From Comamonadaceae bacterium (GTDB taxonomy: Bacteria > Pseudomonadota > Gammaproteobacteria > Burkholderiales > Burkholderiaceae_C), in the NCBI GenBank assembly GCA_947450765.1, contig CANFXC010000005.1, positions 1-64,000 on the forward strand: 64,000 nucleotides of DNA, written 5' to 3'. The notes under the pieces were generated by a model, which made no database searches, was not told the DNA's origin, and saw only the letters and a program-made list of their open reading frames with translations. The first letter of the stretch is position 1. Every line of letters begins with the position of its first letter. The position numbers and the translations under genes are program-made. This document shows, one piece after another, positions 11,974 through 21,137 of the stretch.

Positions 11974-12507
11974 TCAGCTGTTTAGGCGCTGGTAAGCCCG
12001 CAACTCTGCGCCGCCGAGACGGATGGCGCGGGCTGACAAGCCGGTTGTCGCTTCAGGAGCTGCACCAGACAACGCAGCGACCTCAGCCAAAGACTGTTGG
12101 CGAGTGATGGCGGAGTGCAGATCAGCCATGACGCGGCTGTCAGTCTTGGCAATGATCCACAGGCGTTCGTCCGCACGGGCTTTGGCTTGACCGCGGGCCC
12201 AGCTGTCCAGCCCAAGCTTTGAGCGTGCCACGATACTGCGGACAGTTCCCGAATAAAAAGCCAGGCCAGCGAAGGCCAGGGCCCACAATGCCATCCACAT
12301 CACCAGCAAGTTACCCTCAACCACGCTGTCCATGACCTCGTAGGCCACGACCAACACGGCCGCAACAATAGACGTCACCAGCAAGGCGGCTAAACCGCTG
12401 ACAGATGACCAGCGATGACGCAATAGCAAAGCGCCTTGGATGGCGGACTCAACGCGCTGAACGCCAGGATGCTCGTTGGAATAGGCGGTATGGATAAAAG
12501 TGCTCAT
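11974..12507 (-). CDS. Uncharacterised two-helix membrane protein
   Basis: 177 residues with two predicted membrane helices at about 38-56 (SGLAALLVTSIVAAVLVVAY) and 68-86 (LLVMWMALWALAFAGLAFYS). A ~90-residue cytoplasmic tail rich in Ala and Arg follows (RADERLWIIAKTDSRVMADLHSA). I do not recognise the family and see no catalytic motif. It is divergent from the LysR regulator gene (12677), with 169 bp between them, so it could be a target of that regulator. It converges on pckG. The ATG at 12507 is the only good start. Confidence 0.75.
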   Translation of the reverse strand: MSTFIHTAYSNEHPGVQRVESAIQGALLLRHRWSSVSGLAALLVTSIVAAVLVVAYEVMDSVVEGNLLVMWMALWALAFAGLAFYSGTVRSIVARSKLGLDSWARGQAKARADERLWIIAKTDSRVMADLHSAITRQQSLAEVAALSGAAPEATTGLSARAIRLGGAELRAYQRLNS

Positions 12508-12676
12508 GATGATTCCCTTGGTTAGGGCCGTAAACCTTCGAGGGTCTGCTTGCTCACGACGGCCACGATGAACAAGGCCTTGATCTTAGGGTTAATACTG
12601 ATGCGACTCAACTTTATCTTGATGATTTAACTCATTCACAAGAGTTATAGTCTTAGCTTACTTGTAGATCTCCAGC

Positions 12677-13651
12677 ATGAGCCCGCCCAATTTCCGTACC
12701 CTTGACCTGAATTTACTGCGCGTCTTTGACGAAGTCATGGCGGAACGCAGCCTGACCCGCGCCGCCCGCAACCTGTCTTTGACGCAACCGGCCGTGAGCA
12801 ATGCGCTTCGGCGCCTCAGGGAAACGCTGGGCGATGAGTTGGTCCAGCGCAGTGGCCAGGGCATGGCGCCCACTCCCCGCGCCCGGGCCATCTGGCCGGC
12901 TGTGCGCGAGGCGCTACAGCAGCTGCAATCCTCACTGATGCCCAGTGAATTTATACCGGCTGAGGCCAACACCAGCTTCGTGCTGGCCATGGCCGATGCC
13001 ACTGCGGCTGAACTGATTCCCGGCCTCACGGACATCCTCGAACAAGAAGCGCCACGCGTGTCACTGCGGGTGGTGCCGCTGACAACCCGCGACCCGCGCC
13101 GCATGCTAGACGAAGAAGCCTGCGACTTGGCCGTCGGCTATTTTCCATCGGTGCTGGCTGATTTGACGGCGGGAGCACAAAGCGGAGAGCCACAGCCCTT
13201 CTCGCATTTGCGGCTGTACGACGGCGAATACGTCTGCGTCATGCGACGTGACCATCCCTTGGCACGCAGCCCGTTGACGCTGGACCAATTTTGCGCAGCA
13301 CGCCATATGCTGGTGAGCTTTTCAGGTCGGCCTTATGGCTTTATCGACGAGTCGCTAGCCTCTTTAGGACGCGAGCGCCGCGTGGTGCTCACGGTCAATC
13401 AGTTTTTCACCGCTGGACTCGTTGTGGCCAACTCCAACTTGTTGACGGTCTTGCCGCGCCATTTTGTGCGTGTCACCGGCATTGCCGAGCAACTGACCTT
13501 GCAGCCACTGCCCTTCGATGTGTCGCCGGTGCACGTGGACGCCGTGTGGCACCGGCGCAGCCAGCAGCGCAGCAGCCACCTGTGGTTGCGCCAGGCGGTG
13601 ATGCGGGTGGCGAAGCAAAGTTTTCAGCCTGACAGCGACCATCCATCGTGA
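12677..13651 (+). CDS. LysR-family transcriptional regulator
   Basis: 324 residues. The N-terminal winged helix-turn-helix is at residues 8-67 (LNLLRVFDEVMAERSLTRAA then SLTQPAVSNALRRLRETLGDELV), with the effector-binding domain from about 95. FRTLDLNLLRVFDEV at the start resembles the NodD/PcpR subgroup, which often senses aromatic or small organic effectors. The stop overlaps the GTG start of the phosphoesterase gene, so the two are cotranslated. The ligand is unknown. The shared intergenic region with 11974-12507 is the natural place for its operator. Confidence 0.93.
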   Translation: MSPPNFRTLDLNLLRVFDEVMAERSLTRAARNLSLTQPAVSNALRRLRETLGDELVQRSGQGMAPTPRARAIWPAVREALQQLQSSLMPSEFIPAEANTSFVLAMADATAAELIPGLTDILEQEAPRVSLRVVPLTTRDPRRMLDEEACDLAVGYFPSVLADLTAGAQSGEPQPFSHLRLYDGEYVCVMRRDHPLARSPLTLDQFCAARHMLVSFSGRPYGFIDESLASLGRERRVVLTVNQFFTAGLVVANSNLLTVLPRHFVRVTGIAEQLTLQPLPFDVSPVHVDAVWHRRSQQRSSHLWLRQAVMRVAKQSFQPDSDHPS

Positions 13652-14472
13652 ACATTCAGCTGCTGTCTGACCTCCACCTCGAGTCGAACCCGCACTTTGT
13701 AGCCCGACCGATGCCGGGCGCGGACGTGTTGGTGTTGGCTGGAGACATCGGCTCCTATCAGCCAGGCTCGGCACTGACCCGCTTGGGCATTGAAGACTTC
13801 GGTTTGGCACGCTTTTCACCACGCCCTGTCAGTGAAGGTGGCGCTGGCTGGCCATGCCCAGTCCTGTTCATTCCGGGCAACCATGAATACGACGGCCAGG
13901 AATTTGACGTCGCGACACGCCGTCTGCGTGAAGCCTGCGAGCGTTGGGGTTTGATGTGGCTTGAGCAGCAGAGCGTGGTGCTGCAAGGTGTGCGCTTCGT
14001 CGGTTGCACCTTATGGACAGACTTTGATGCACTGAGTGGAGATTCCCTGAGCGCATCGCTGTCGGGCCGCGACAAGGCTTTTCGGGCGGCAAACTACTAC
14101 CTCCGAAAAAACCATTCGCTGCGGGACGGTGTGCCGATGCTCGCACCCGAGGTCCGCGAGCTCGGCTTGCAAAGCCAAGTATGGCTGCGTTCAGCACTGG
14201 CTCAGCCCTTCAACGGACAGACAGTAGTGGTCACTCACTTTTCTCCAAGTCTAATCAGTGCTGATCCTCGCTATGGACTGACGCCTGGAACTGCCGGCTT
14301 TTGCAACGCCTTGGATGAGCTGCTGCCGTCAGCGCAACTGTGGCTGCACGGTCATCTGCACTGCCCGCAAGACTATCTAAGTCAAGGCTGTCGCGTGGTT
14401 GCCAACCCGCTGGGTTATGCCCACAAAGGCGAACAGAAAAGCTTTCGACCAGAGCTTCTGATCCACGTTTGA
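13648..14472 (+). CDS. Metallophosphoesterase
   Basis: A calcineurin-like phosphoesterase of 274 residues. Metal-ligand motifs occur in order: LLSDLHLE (D-x-H) near residue 5-12, GDIGSY near 32, GNHEYDG near 77 (the GNHE box), VVTHFSP near 194, and HGHLH near 231. This set is complete for a dinuclear metal centre. The start is GTG 13648, overlapping the LysR stop. No signal peptide, so cytoplasmic. The substrate could be a phosphodiester, nucleotide or phosphoprotein. Coupling to a regulator gene is notable but does not reveal the substrate. Confidence 0.92.
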   Translation: MNIQLLSDLHLESNPHFVARPMPGADVLVLAGDIGSYQPGSALTRLGIEDFGLARFSPRPVSEGGAGWPCPVLFIPGNHEYDGQEFDVATRRLREACERWGLMWLEQQSVVLQGVRFVGCTLWTDFDALSGDSLSASLSGRDKAFRAANYYLRKNHSLRDGVPMLAPEVRELGLQSQVWLRSALAQPFNGQTVVVTHFSPSLISADPRYGLTPGTAGFCNALDELLPSAQLWLHGHLHCPQDYLSQGCRVVANPLGYAHKGEQKSFRPELLIHV

Positions 14473-14603
14473 GTGCGTCTTGACGCGTTAGCTTCAAGCC
14501 AAGCTCAGCATCTCATCCGTGGGAAAGCACCTGATGCCTCACCGAAATTACCGGTGGGTCACAACAAAGACCATTGAGTTCAAATTGCTACTGACATGGC
14601 CTA

Positions 14604-14648
14604 CATTGGGTTGGCACCACCTGTTTGGTGCTTACTTTTAACCCAATG
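14604..14648 (+). promoter_or_regulatory. Two-tier inverted repeat just before the fasciclin gene
   Basis: The outer arms CATTGGGTT (14604-14612) and AACCCAATG (14640-14648) pair perfectly. Inside them GCACCA (14614-14619) and TGGTGC (14626-14631) pair around CCTGTT. The outer arm ends at the Shine-Dalgarno GGAG of the fasciclin gene. It could be an mRNA leader hairpin limiting ribosome access or a DNA operator. Confidence 0.5.
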
Positions 14649-14657
14649 GAGTCACCC

Positions 14658-15113
14658 ATGAAAAAATCCCTCATCGCCTTAGCACTGAGCGCCAGCGCCG
14701 TCTTTTCAGCCCAGGCCGCCGACATCGTGGACACCGCAGTCAGCGCAGGCAACTTCAAAACACTGGTGACCGCCGTGACGGCTGCCGGTTTGGTCGACAC
14801 CCTCAAAGGGACTGGCCCATTCACGGTGTTTGCACCCACGGATGCCGCCTTTGCCAAGATCCCAAAAGCTGATTTGGACGCGCTGCTGAAAGACAAAGCT
14901 GCTCTGACCAAAGTGCTGACTTACCACGTGGTTCCTGGCAAAGTGATGGCCAAAGACATCAAGGCCGGTAACGTCAAGACCGTGCAAGGCGGCAACGTGG
15001 CTCTCGCCACCATGGGCGGTGTGACGGTGAACGGCGCCAAGGTCGTGGCGGCCGATGTGGCGGCCAGCAACGGTGTGATCCACGCCATTGACACGGTCAT
15101 CATGCCGAAGTAA
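14658..15113 (+). CDS. Secreted fasciclin-domain (FAS1) protein
   Basis: 151 residues with a signal peptide ([19 protein letters not shown], cleavage near residue 21) and one FAS1 domain over the rest. H1 motif [13 protein letters not shown] is at about 65-77, and H2 ANGVIHAID-like [15 protein letters not shown] closes the protein. The YH motif is [11 protein letters not shown]1 proteins act in adhesion or surface interactions, periplasmic or extracellular. Start ATG 14658 (MKKSLIA) has GGAG 6 nt upstream; the in-frame ORF from 14625 would break the signal peptide. It stands alone between a phosphoesterase and a convergent TetR gene. Confidence 0.94.
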   Translation: MKKSLIALALSASAVFSAQAADIVDTAVSAGNFKTLVTAVTAAGLVDTLKGTGPFTVFAPTDAAFAKIPKADLDALLKDKAALTKVLTYHVVPGKVMAKDIKAGNVKTVQGGNVALATMGGVTVNGAKVVAADVAASNGVIHAIDTVIMPK

Positions 15114-15153
15114 TTTTGGTGGCGTGAGATAGGCGGGGCCTGCGAGACCCGCC

Positions 15154-15178
15154 TGCGCAAGGCGTCTAGCCTTGCGCA
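15154..15178. terminator. Perfect 10-bp dyad between convergent genes
   Basis: TGCGCAAGGC and GCCTTGCGCA flank GTCTA between the fasciclin and TetR genes, whose ends face each other. A second stem GGCGGG/CCCGCC lies just upstream (15132-15152). There is no T-run on either strand, so it is not a canonical intrinsic terminator; a two-way transcription block is the likeliest role. Confidence 0.5.
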
Positions 15179-15180
15179 CT

Positions 15181-15840
15181 TCAAGAGCTAGAGTTGCGCA
15201 AACCGTCGAAGCAGGTGGTCACCAAGAGCTCAACGATCTCTTCGTCGCTGTAGAGACCGCTTGATTTCATGAATTCAAGCACCGGGTCGCAAGCCCGCGA
15301 ATACACGGTGTAAAGCAGCAAGATGGGTGGCAAAACCGGGTTCAGGCTGCCGTTTCCCTGCGCAGCCTCAATCCAGCCGCCGATCTGGTCACTGACCTGC
15401 AGCAAACCATCCAAATAGGCCCGATTGGCCATCAAGTTGGCACGCAGGCTGGAGTTCTGGCTAGGCAGGGACGGCATTTCGCCAGCCAATTGCAAACGCA
15501 TCATCCAGCGCACCACGGCTTTGAGTTGGTCGATAGGCGCAGCATCTGCTGGTAATCCGGCCAACATGGTCTTGGCCCGAGCCAAGACCCGCACCATGGC
15601 CGCAGCGGCCAAGTCTTCCTTGCTCGGAAAGTGTTTATAAAGACTCGCCTTGGCAATGCCGACCTCGGCGGCGACTTGGTCAACCGTCATCAAATCGAAG
15701 CCTTTTTCGGCCAGTAGCCGGTTCACAGCCTCAACAATGGCATCCTCTCGGGCTTGCAACATCTGCGCCTTGAAGGACGCCTTGACGGGCACCGTGACGA
15801 CGACGTTAGGGCCTTGATGGGAGGATGAAATGGATGACAT
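15181..15840 (-). CDS. TetR-family transcriptional regulator
   Basis: 219 residues. The N-terminal helix-turn-helix is at about 35-75 (AVNRLLAEKGFDLMTVDQVA, AEVGIAKASLYKHFPSKEDLA), the most conserved part of TetR repressors. The C-terminal all-helical ligand domain is variable and gives no effector. The first ~30 residues (MSSISSSHQGPNVVVTVPVK) are an unusual extension before the DNA-binding domain. It lies upstream of nothing obvious: the sensor kinase gene starts far off at 18176 and ends at 15933. The 92-bp gap 15841-15932 separates them, and both read leftward. Confidence 0.93.
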   Translation of the reverse strand: MSSISSSHQGPNVVVTVPVKASFKAQMLQAREDAIVEAVNRLLAEKGFDLMTVDQVAAEVGIAKASLYKHFPSKEDLAAAAMVRVLARAKTMLAGLPADAAPIDQLKAVVRWMMRLQLAGEMPSLPSQNSSLRANLMANRAYLDGLLQVSDQIGGWIEAAQGNGSLNPVLPPILLLYTVYSRACDPVLEFMKSSGLYSDEEIVELLVTTCFDGLRNSSS

Positions 15841-15932
15841 GCATTAATTTTAGTATGGGGAATTTCTGCCCGACTTTTCGGTGGAGCCTACGCCCAACAA
15901 GTAGTCCAAAGGGCTGTTTTGTGACTTGTGAG

Positions 15933-18176
15933 TTACGCCCGGTCCGGCGTGAGTGTTTCCGCTCCGGTTTCATTCGGAGCGAGATTTCCCAACGTGAATC
16001 GAAACGTCGCGCCCTGCCCTGGTGCTGACTCGCCCCAGATACGGCCACCGTGCCGCAAAATAATGCGCTGCACGAAAGCCAGACCAATGCCGGTGCCCTC
16101 AAACTCAGACGGTGAATGCAAACGCTGGAACGGACCAAAGAGTTTTTGCGAATACGCCATGTTGAAACCAGCGCCGTTATCTCGTACAAAATAAATCCGG
16201 TCACCGTTGGCATCAGTTTCAGAACCAAACTGAATACGCGTGACCGGTACGCCGGCACTGAATTTCCAGGCATTGCCCAATAAGTTTTCGAACACTTGAC
16301 GCAGCAAGCGGTTATCGCCCGTGGCAACGAGTCCGGGCTCGACCTGTACCTCCAGCACACGGGCTGGCTCACGCTCACGAAAATTCGCCAACACGCTGTT
16401 CGCCAGTTCGCTGAGGTCGACGCGGTCGTGCCGCAAGGGCGCCCGGGCCAAACGCGCCAGCGAGAGCAAGGCGTCAATCAACTCGCCCATTTGAACCACA
16501 CCCGCGCGAACTCGCTTGAGGTAGTGCTGCCCTTTTTGGGCCAGCGGCTCCGGCAAGGCCTCGACCGACTGCTCGAGCAGGCTGGCAAAACCATCGACCG
16601 CACTCAAGGGTGAGCGCAAGTCGTGGGAGACTGAATAACAAAATGACTCCATCTCTTCGTTGGCCAACTTGAGCTGCGCAGTGCGTTGTTGAACCCGCTC
16701 TTCAAGACTGGAATTCAAGTTGCGTATTTCCAGATCGGCCTGTAGACGCTTCAGTTCTGCGGAGGTTCGCGCTGCAAATATTTGCAGCGTGGACACCATC
16801 AAAACGGTTTGTTTGAGTGGCTCGCGAAACATCACGAACAGCATGCCCGCCAATTCCCCGGACGAATTCTCCAGCCGATGGCCGACATAGGCTTCGGGAC
16901 TGAGACCAAAAATCGTCGCGACATCAGGGTATCGGCTGAGCACATTTTTCGGCAAGGTCACACTGACGGCATCAATCAGTTCGCGGCACGGCGACTGCGC
17001 CACCGGATAGTCAAAGCTGTCGACCAAAACGCCATCCACCACGCCGGCCACACGACGCGCGATCAGTGGCTCACCTGGCAGCACCCGTGTCACGAAGGCC
17101 GCTTGCGCGCCCAAGGCGTCCGCCATATTGCGCACCAAATGTTCAAAGAAGTTGCTGCCACCTTGTACCGACACCCCCGCGGCAACCTTGGAAATAGCGG
17201 CTTCAAGCTGATCACGCCACTGACGCGCACGAATGCTGTCGATGCCAAAAGCCAGGTTGTTGGCCAGCTCATGCAGCAGCAGCACTTCTTCCGCCCTCGC
17301 AGGCAGCGCATCCGCCGAGTAAAGCGCCAGCATGCCGAAGGTCTGATCGGCATAGGACAGCGGTATGGTGAGCAAACTGCGGTAGCCGCGCTCTAACGCT
17401 TCTTTGGCCCAGTGCACGCGATCTGCCAATGACTCGAACTCATAAAAATCCGACACTTTGCGTTGTCGGATGACGTCCCCCACGGGACCGCCCGAACCGG
17501 CAGGCTCGTCAGCCCAGCTCAGCTTGATCGTCGACAAGTAGCCCGCTTCATGGCCCGCATGTGCCATCGGCTCAATGCTGCGCTCTTCATCTTCCCGGGC
17601 ATAGCCGACCCAGGCCATGCGATAGCCACCGACCTCAACCGCCAAGCGGCAGATCTCTGCCAGCAACTGCCGCTCGTTATCCATCCGCGTCAGCGCACGG
17701 TTGCACAAGCTGAGCATTTCCAATGCCCGGGCGGTTCTGGCGAGCTCTGCGGCAGCCCGCTTTTGAAAAGTGATGTCGTGCGCGACCCCGACAACCCGCT
17801 CGATTTGACCGTCTTCGCCCACCACGGGATGAGAGTTGTCGCGTACCCAGCGAAGATCGCCCGTGGGAACCACCAGCCGATATTCGGTTTCAGTGGCCAT
17901 GCCACGGTGGTTTGTTGCATAGGCCGCCACCACTGCATCGCGGTCTGCCGGATGAACCGCATTGATGTAAGACTCCGGTTTGGCGTAGAGACTTTCACAA
18001 CTGAAGCCCCACAGCCGCTCATACGCCGGGCTGATGTAAAGCATCTTTCCGGTGACGCCATCGATACTGTAGTAAACGTCCTCGGTGTTGTCGGCCAGCT
18101 CTAGGAAACGCAACTCTTTGGACAGCCGCGTGACGTGGGCATCGCGGCGCTCTTGCTCTTCAGCAGGGGATTTCAT
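15933..18176 (-). CDS. Orphan PAS/GAF sensor histidine kinase
   Basis: 747 residues with no membrane helix, so a cytoplasmic sensor. A PAS domain spans about 20-140, ending in the PAC stretch RWVRDNSHPVVGEDG. Two GAF-like domains lie at about 160-315 and 330-475, a coiled coil at 476-510, and the dimerisation/phosphoacceptor domain has His518 (SVSHDLRSPLSAVDGF). The ATPase domain follows with N-box ENLLGNAWKFS, G1 VRDNGAGFNM and G2 GTGIGLAFV. It resembles the phytochrome-like kinase class that lacks chromophore. No response regulator lies nearby, so the partner is encoded elsewhere. Confidence 0.93.
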   Translation of the reverse strand: MKSPAEEQERRDAHVTRLSKELRFLELADNTEDVYYSIDGVTGKMLYISPAYERLWGFSCESLYAKPESYINAVHPADRDAVVAAYATNHRGMATETEYRLVVPTGDLRWVRDNSHPVVGEDGQIERVVGVAHDITFQKRAAAELARTARALEMLSLCNRALTRMDNERQLLAEICRLAVEVGGYRMAWVGYAREDEERSIEPMAHAGHEAGYLSTIKLSWADEPAGSGGPVGDVIRQRKVSDFYEFESLADRVHWAKEALERGYRSLLTIPLSYADQTFGMLALYSADALPARAEEVLLLHELANNLAFGIDSIRARQWRDQLEAAISKVAAGVSVQGGSNFFEHLVRNMADALGAQAAFVTRVLPGEPLIARRVAGVVDGVLVDSFDYPVAQSPCRELIDAVSVTLPKNVLSRYPDVATIFGLSPEAYVGHRLENSSGELAGMLFVMFREPLKQTVLMVSTLQIFAARTSAELKRLQADLEIRNLNSSLEERVQQRTAQLKLANEEMESFCYSVSHDLRSPLSAVDGFASLLEQSVEALPEPLAQKGQHYLKRVRAGVVQMGELIDALLSLARLARAPLRHDRVDLSELANSVLANFREREPARVLEVQVEPGLVATGDNRLLRQVFENLLGNAWKFSAGVPVTRIQFGSETDANGDRIYFVRDNGAGFNMAYSQKLFGPFQRLHSPSEFEGTGIGLAFVQRIILRHGGRIWGESAPGQGATFRFTLGNLAPNETGAETLTPDRA

Positions 18177-18340
18177 GGCTCAGTCCAAGGTGACAGCATG
18201 CGCCGCGACAGCACGCGGCAGCAGCCTGTTAAGGATGGACTTGCACTGAGCCGCCATCGTCAAAAGACATACACCGATGGTAGCTGGATGCGCCAGAGGA
18301 AAAATCCTTTTCGTTCAACGAGACCGCACGGGCGACCCGC

Positions 18341-19717
18341 TTAATCTATCAACGCGGTCAGTTCCCGAACGTGATGCAAGGATGGCAGATCCATCACGCC
18401 ATCCAGAAATGCCGCCACTTTCTCCGCTGGATAACGCTGGCCAAGCTGACGATCAGCGTTACTCAAATGATCCGCCAGTGCATAAGGCCGAGACACACTC
18501 CCCATGGGGGCCAGCACCAAAGCCGTATAGCGCTCCCCCGTTGCCAAGGTCAGCGTGACCCGGGCGCTGACCGACTCCGTGCTGCTGGTCTTCTCAACCT
18601 CTTCATCTACAACGCAGTCCACCAGCCGGGTCAAATGCCTGACCAGCGGTGACGCCAGATTGTTTTCAAAATCATCAATGTTCAATGCAAAACCTTTCGG
18701 GCCGCCCTTGCAAATGGCCAGCGCCACACTGAAAGGCGCACTCATCTGGGCGGCTTGCAAGTCATTCGGTTGGTTGGAGGTCAACCGACCCTGGATGACT
18801 TTGGGTATGCCCAGAACGATGCCCGTGATGCTGTGGGCATCAATGTTGTGCTGCCGGCACAAATCCGACGCAGCTTCCACGGCAGATTGCACGCGCGCGC
18901 TGCAGGCGTGCGGTTTGATGGCCACCTCAGTGCAGTGGTAAAGCGTTCCCAAGCCCTGCGTCATCAACGAAAAATCAACCGCATCGGCATAGGCGCGAAC
19001 AAAACCGTCCTGCCCTTCCAAAATATCGGTCGGCCCCGAAAAGCCAGCTTCCACCATCAAAGCCGCGCGCACGCCGGCACTCGCCGCTTGGGCGGCATGC
19101 AGCCGCTTGACCGTGGACTCGGAGTGGTAAAACTGCGTCAAGCCGCCGCAGGTTGAGGCGGCGAGTCCTATCGATTGCGCGATGCGCTTTGAACGGTCGG
19201 CTCCATTGAAGATCAAACTGGCAGCCGCTACCGCAGCGCCAAAAACACCGCAGGTGGCAGTGCTTTGGAAGCCACGTTTGAAATGGCTGGGTTGAATACC
19301 CAGTGCAATGCGAATCATGACCTCATAGCCCGCCACAACCGCCGCCAGCACTTGCTCGCCAGACATATTCCGGCTGGAGCCTACCGCCAAAGCGGCTGAA
19401 AAAACAATGCAGCCCGGATGCAGCATCGCGCCGACATGGACGTCATCGGCATCAATGCTGCCAGCGTAAACACTGTTCAAAAACGCCGCACTGGCTGGAT
19501 CAACCTGCTGGGCAGAAAACAACAACGGCGCCGTGCCCACGCCGGCGTTTTGCCGGGTGTAGTCTCGCGCCCAAGTACTCCAGGGCAAACGCTCGCCGAT
19601 CGAGGCCACCCGAAAATAGTCGAGCGTCAGGTCGACCATTTTTGCTTTCACCGATGCCGGTAAAGCCGCGTAGTTCAAATCAGCCGCGAACGACGCTAAG
19701 GTCTGAGTCGGTCCCAT
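18341..19717 (-). CDS. MmgE/PrpD-family protein, second copy
   Basis: 458 residues of the MmgE/PrpD family, which includes 2-methylcitrate dehydratase, cis-aconitate decarboxylase and iminodisuccinate epimerase-like enzymes. Family motifs are SIDADDVHVGAMLHPG, AGYEVMIRIALG and TCGVFGAAVAAASL. It starts at ATG 19717, one base after the upstream paralogue's stop; a longer ORF to 19825 would lie inside that gene. It is clearly homologous to its neighbour (both have a D-D-x-H-x-x-x-x-HPG block, residues near 90). The substrate is unknown. No prpB/prpC genes are near, so a methylcitrate role is not supported. Confidence 0.9.
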   Translation of the reverse strand: MGPTQTLASFAADLNYAALPASVKAKMVDLTLDYFRVASIGERLPWSTWARDYTRQNAGVGTAPLLFSAQQVDPASAAFLNSVYAGSIDADDVHVGAMLHPGCIVFSAALAVGSSRNMSGEQVLAAVVAGYEVMIRIALGIQPSHFKRGFQSTATCGVFGAAVAAASLIFNGADRSKRIAQSIGLAASTCGGLTQFYHSESTVKRLHAAQAASAGVRAALMVEAGFSGPTDILEGQDGFVRAYADAVDFSLMTQGLGTLYHCTEVAIKPHACSARVQSAVEAASDLCRQHNIDAHSITGIVLGIPKVIQGRLTSNQPNDLQAAQMSAPFSVALAICKGGPKGFALNIDDFENNLASPLVRHLTRLVDCVVDEEVEKTSSTESVSARVTLTLATGERYTALVLAPMGSVSRPYALADHLSNADRQLGQRYPAEKVAAFLDGVMDLPSLHHVRELTALID

Positions 19718-19718
19718 G

Positions 19719-21137
19719 TCAAGCTCGCAAGGTGAACAGTGGTGCCACTGAAGCAAGATGCTCGATTTGCCGCGCCTGAGAAAGCCAGGCCGCACACGCG
19801 GCTGTGCCGAAAGCGGGGGAGGCAAGCGCCTGAAAGCGCTGCGACACTTCGTCCGGTGTGATCGGGTTTTGCGGGCACCCTTTGGGATGTTCGATAAAGT
19901 GTTCGTGTACGCGCCCGTCTTTCAGATGACAAGTCACCCGGGCAGGAACCGCCTCCGCCGTGGTGAGTCGCTCAACGTCACTGTCGACCAGGCACGTCGT
20001 CCGGGCCGACAAGTCGCGAATCCGATCATCCTGCATGGACTGTTCAAAATCATCGATCGAGAGCGTCAACGGGCCTTCACGTTGCCCTGCCAACGCAAAG
20101 GCCATGGCCACCGCAAACGGCGTGCTGAGCTGCGCTTGCTGGTTGTCGACCGGCCGGTTGGCTGTCAGCTTACCGACCATGGCCGGGTGCACTCCGACGT
20201 CTATGGAGGCAATCGACGCCATGCTGATGCCCTGCTTGGCCAGCACTGCGGCGGCTTCAATCGCCGACTGCATGCGCACACTGCCGGCGTGGGGTTTGAG
20301 CGAAATCAGCTGGGTGTGGAAAACGCTGCCCAAATGGTCAACACACACCATCGGGTCGAATCGATCCGAGAAGGCGCGCGCAAATCCCTGAACCCCTTCG
20401 ATCGCATCGTGCGGACCCGTCAGACCCGCATGCGCCAACAGTGCCGCTTCAACGCCATTGGCGGCCGCCTTGCCCGCGTGAAAGCGCTTGATATCAGAGC
20501 CCGAGACAAAAAATTGCGACAGACCACACGCAAAGGTGGCGGCAATACCCAGCGCGTCCCGGGTTTGCTCCGTCGAGAGTTTGAGCAACCGGGCACACGC
20601 CGCAGCTGCACCAAAAGCGCCACAGGTGGGTGTCCCCTGAAAGCCGCGCAACGAATGCTCAGGTTGAATCGACATGCCTATGCGAATGGCGGTTTCGTAG
20701 CCTGCTAACACGGCGGTCAATAGCTCGCGTCCGTTGGCCCCGGTCACCTGCGCCATCGCCAAGGCGGCCGGCCAGATCACGACGCCAGGGTGAATGATGG
20801 CGGCAACGTGCGAGTCATCCCAATCGAGGCTGCCACAGGCCACGCCATTGACGAATGCCGCCTTGGCAATATCCACCGGTTGGTCCGAAAAAAACAGACT
20901 GGCATGCTTGTCAGATGTGTGGTGCTGATACAGCGCCGTTACTTTTTGCGTCCAAGCCCGCTCACGCCCAGCCGCAGCCGCACGAAAGACGTCGACCATC
21001 AAGACCGGCATCAGCGCTCTGACATGCGCCGGCACATCGGTCCACTGAAGGGTGGAAACAAATGCAGCCAGTTGTGCGGTCACCGCCACGGGCGGCTGCA
21101 GTGAGTTCGATTTGTTTGAAGATGTCAAGATGTTCAT
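19719..21137 (-). CDS. MmgE/PrpD-family protein, first copy
   Basis: 472 residues of the MmgE/PrpD family. SLDWDDSHVAAIIHPG is the active-site-like block, followed by LAGYETAIRIGMSIQPE and TCGAFGAAAACARLL. It starts at ATG 21137, overlapping the TctC stop by 4 bases. The order TctC, PrpD, PrpD in one transcript suggests uptake and isomerisation or dehydration of one carboxylic acid. The two PrpD-like proteins could form a heteromer or act on two steps. Homology among them suggests a tandem duplication with divergence. The pathway is inferred from arrangement only. Confidence 0.9.
   Translation of the reverse strand: MNILTSSNKSNSLQPPVAVTAQLAAFVSTLQWTDVPAHVRALMPVLMVDVFRAAAAGRERAWTQKVTALYQHHTSDKHASLFFSDQPVDIAKAAFVNGVACGSLDWDDSHVAAIIHPGVVIWPAALAMAQVTGANGRELLTAVLAGYETAIRIGMSIQPEHSLRGFQGTPTCGAFGAAAACARLLKLSTEQTRDALGIAATFACGLSQFFVSGSDIKRFHAGKAAANGVEAALLAHAGLTGPHDAIEGVQGFARAFSDRFDPMVCVDHLGSVFHTQLISLKPHAGSVRMQSAIEAAAVLAKQGISMASIASIDVGVHPAMVGKLTANRPVDNQQAQLSTPFAVAMAFALAGQREGPLTLSIDDFEQSMQDDRIRDLSARTTCLVDSDVERLTTAEAVPARVTCHLKDGRVHEHFIEHPKGCPQNPITPDEVSQRFQALASPAFGTAACAAWLSQARQIEHLASVAPLFTLRA

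Noticed and set aside
14928-14943. CACGTG-containing sites such as TTACCACGTGGTTCC as further parS
   Set aside because: Only the CACGTG core matches; the flanking TGTTn/AAACA bases are absent here and at the other CACGTG sites examined.
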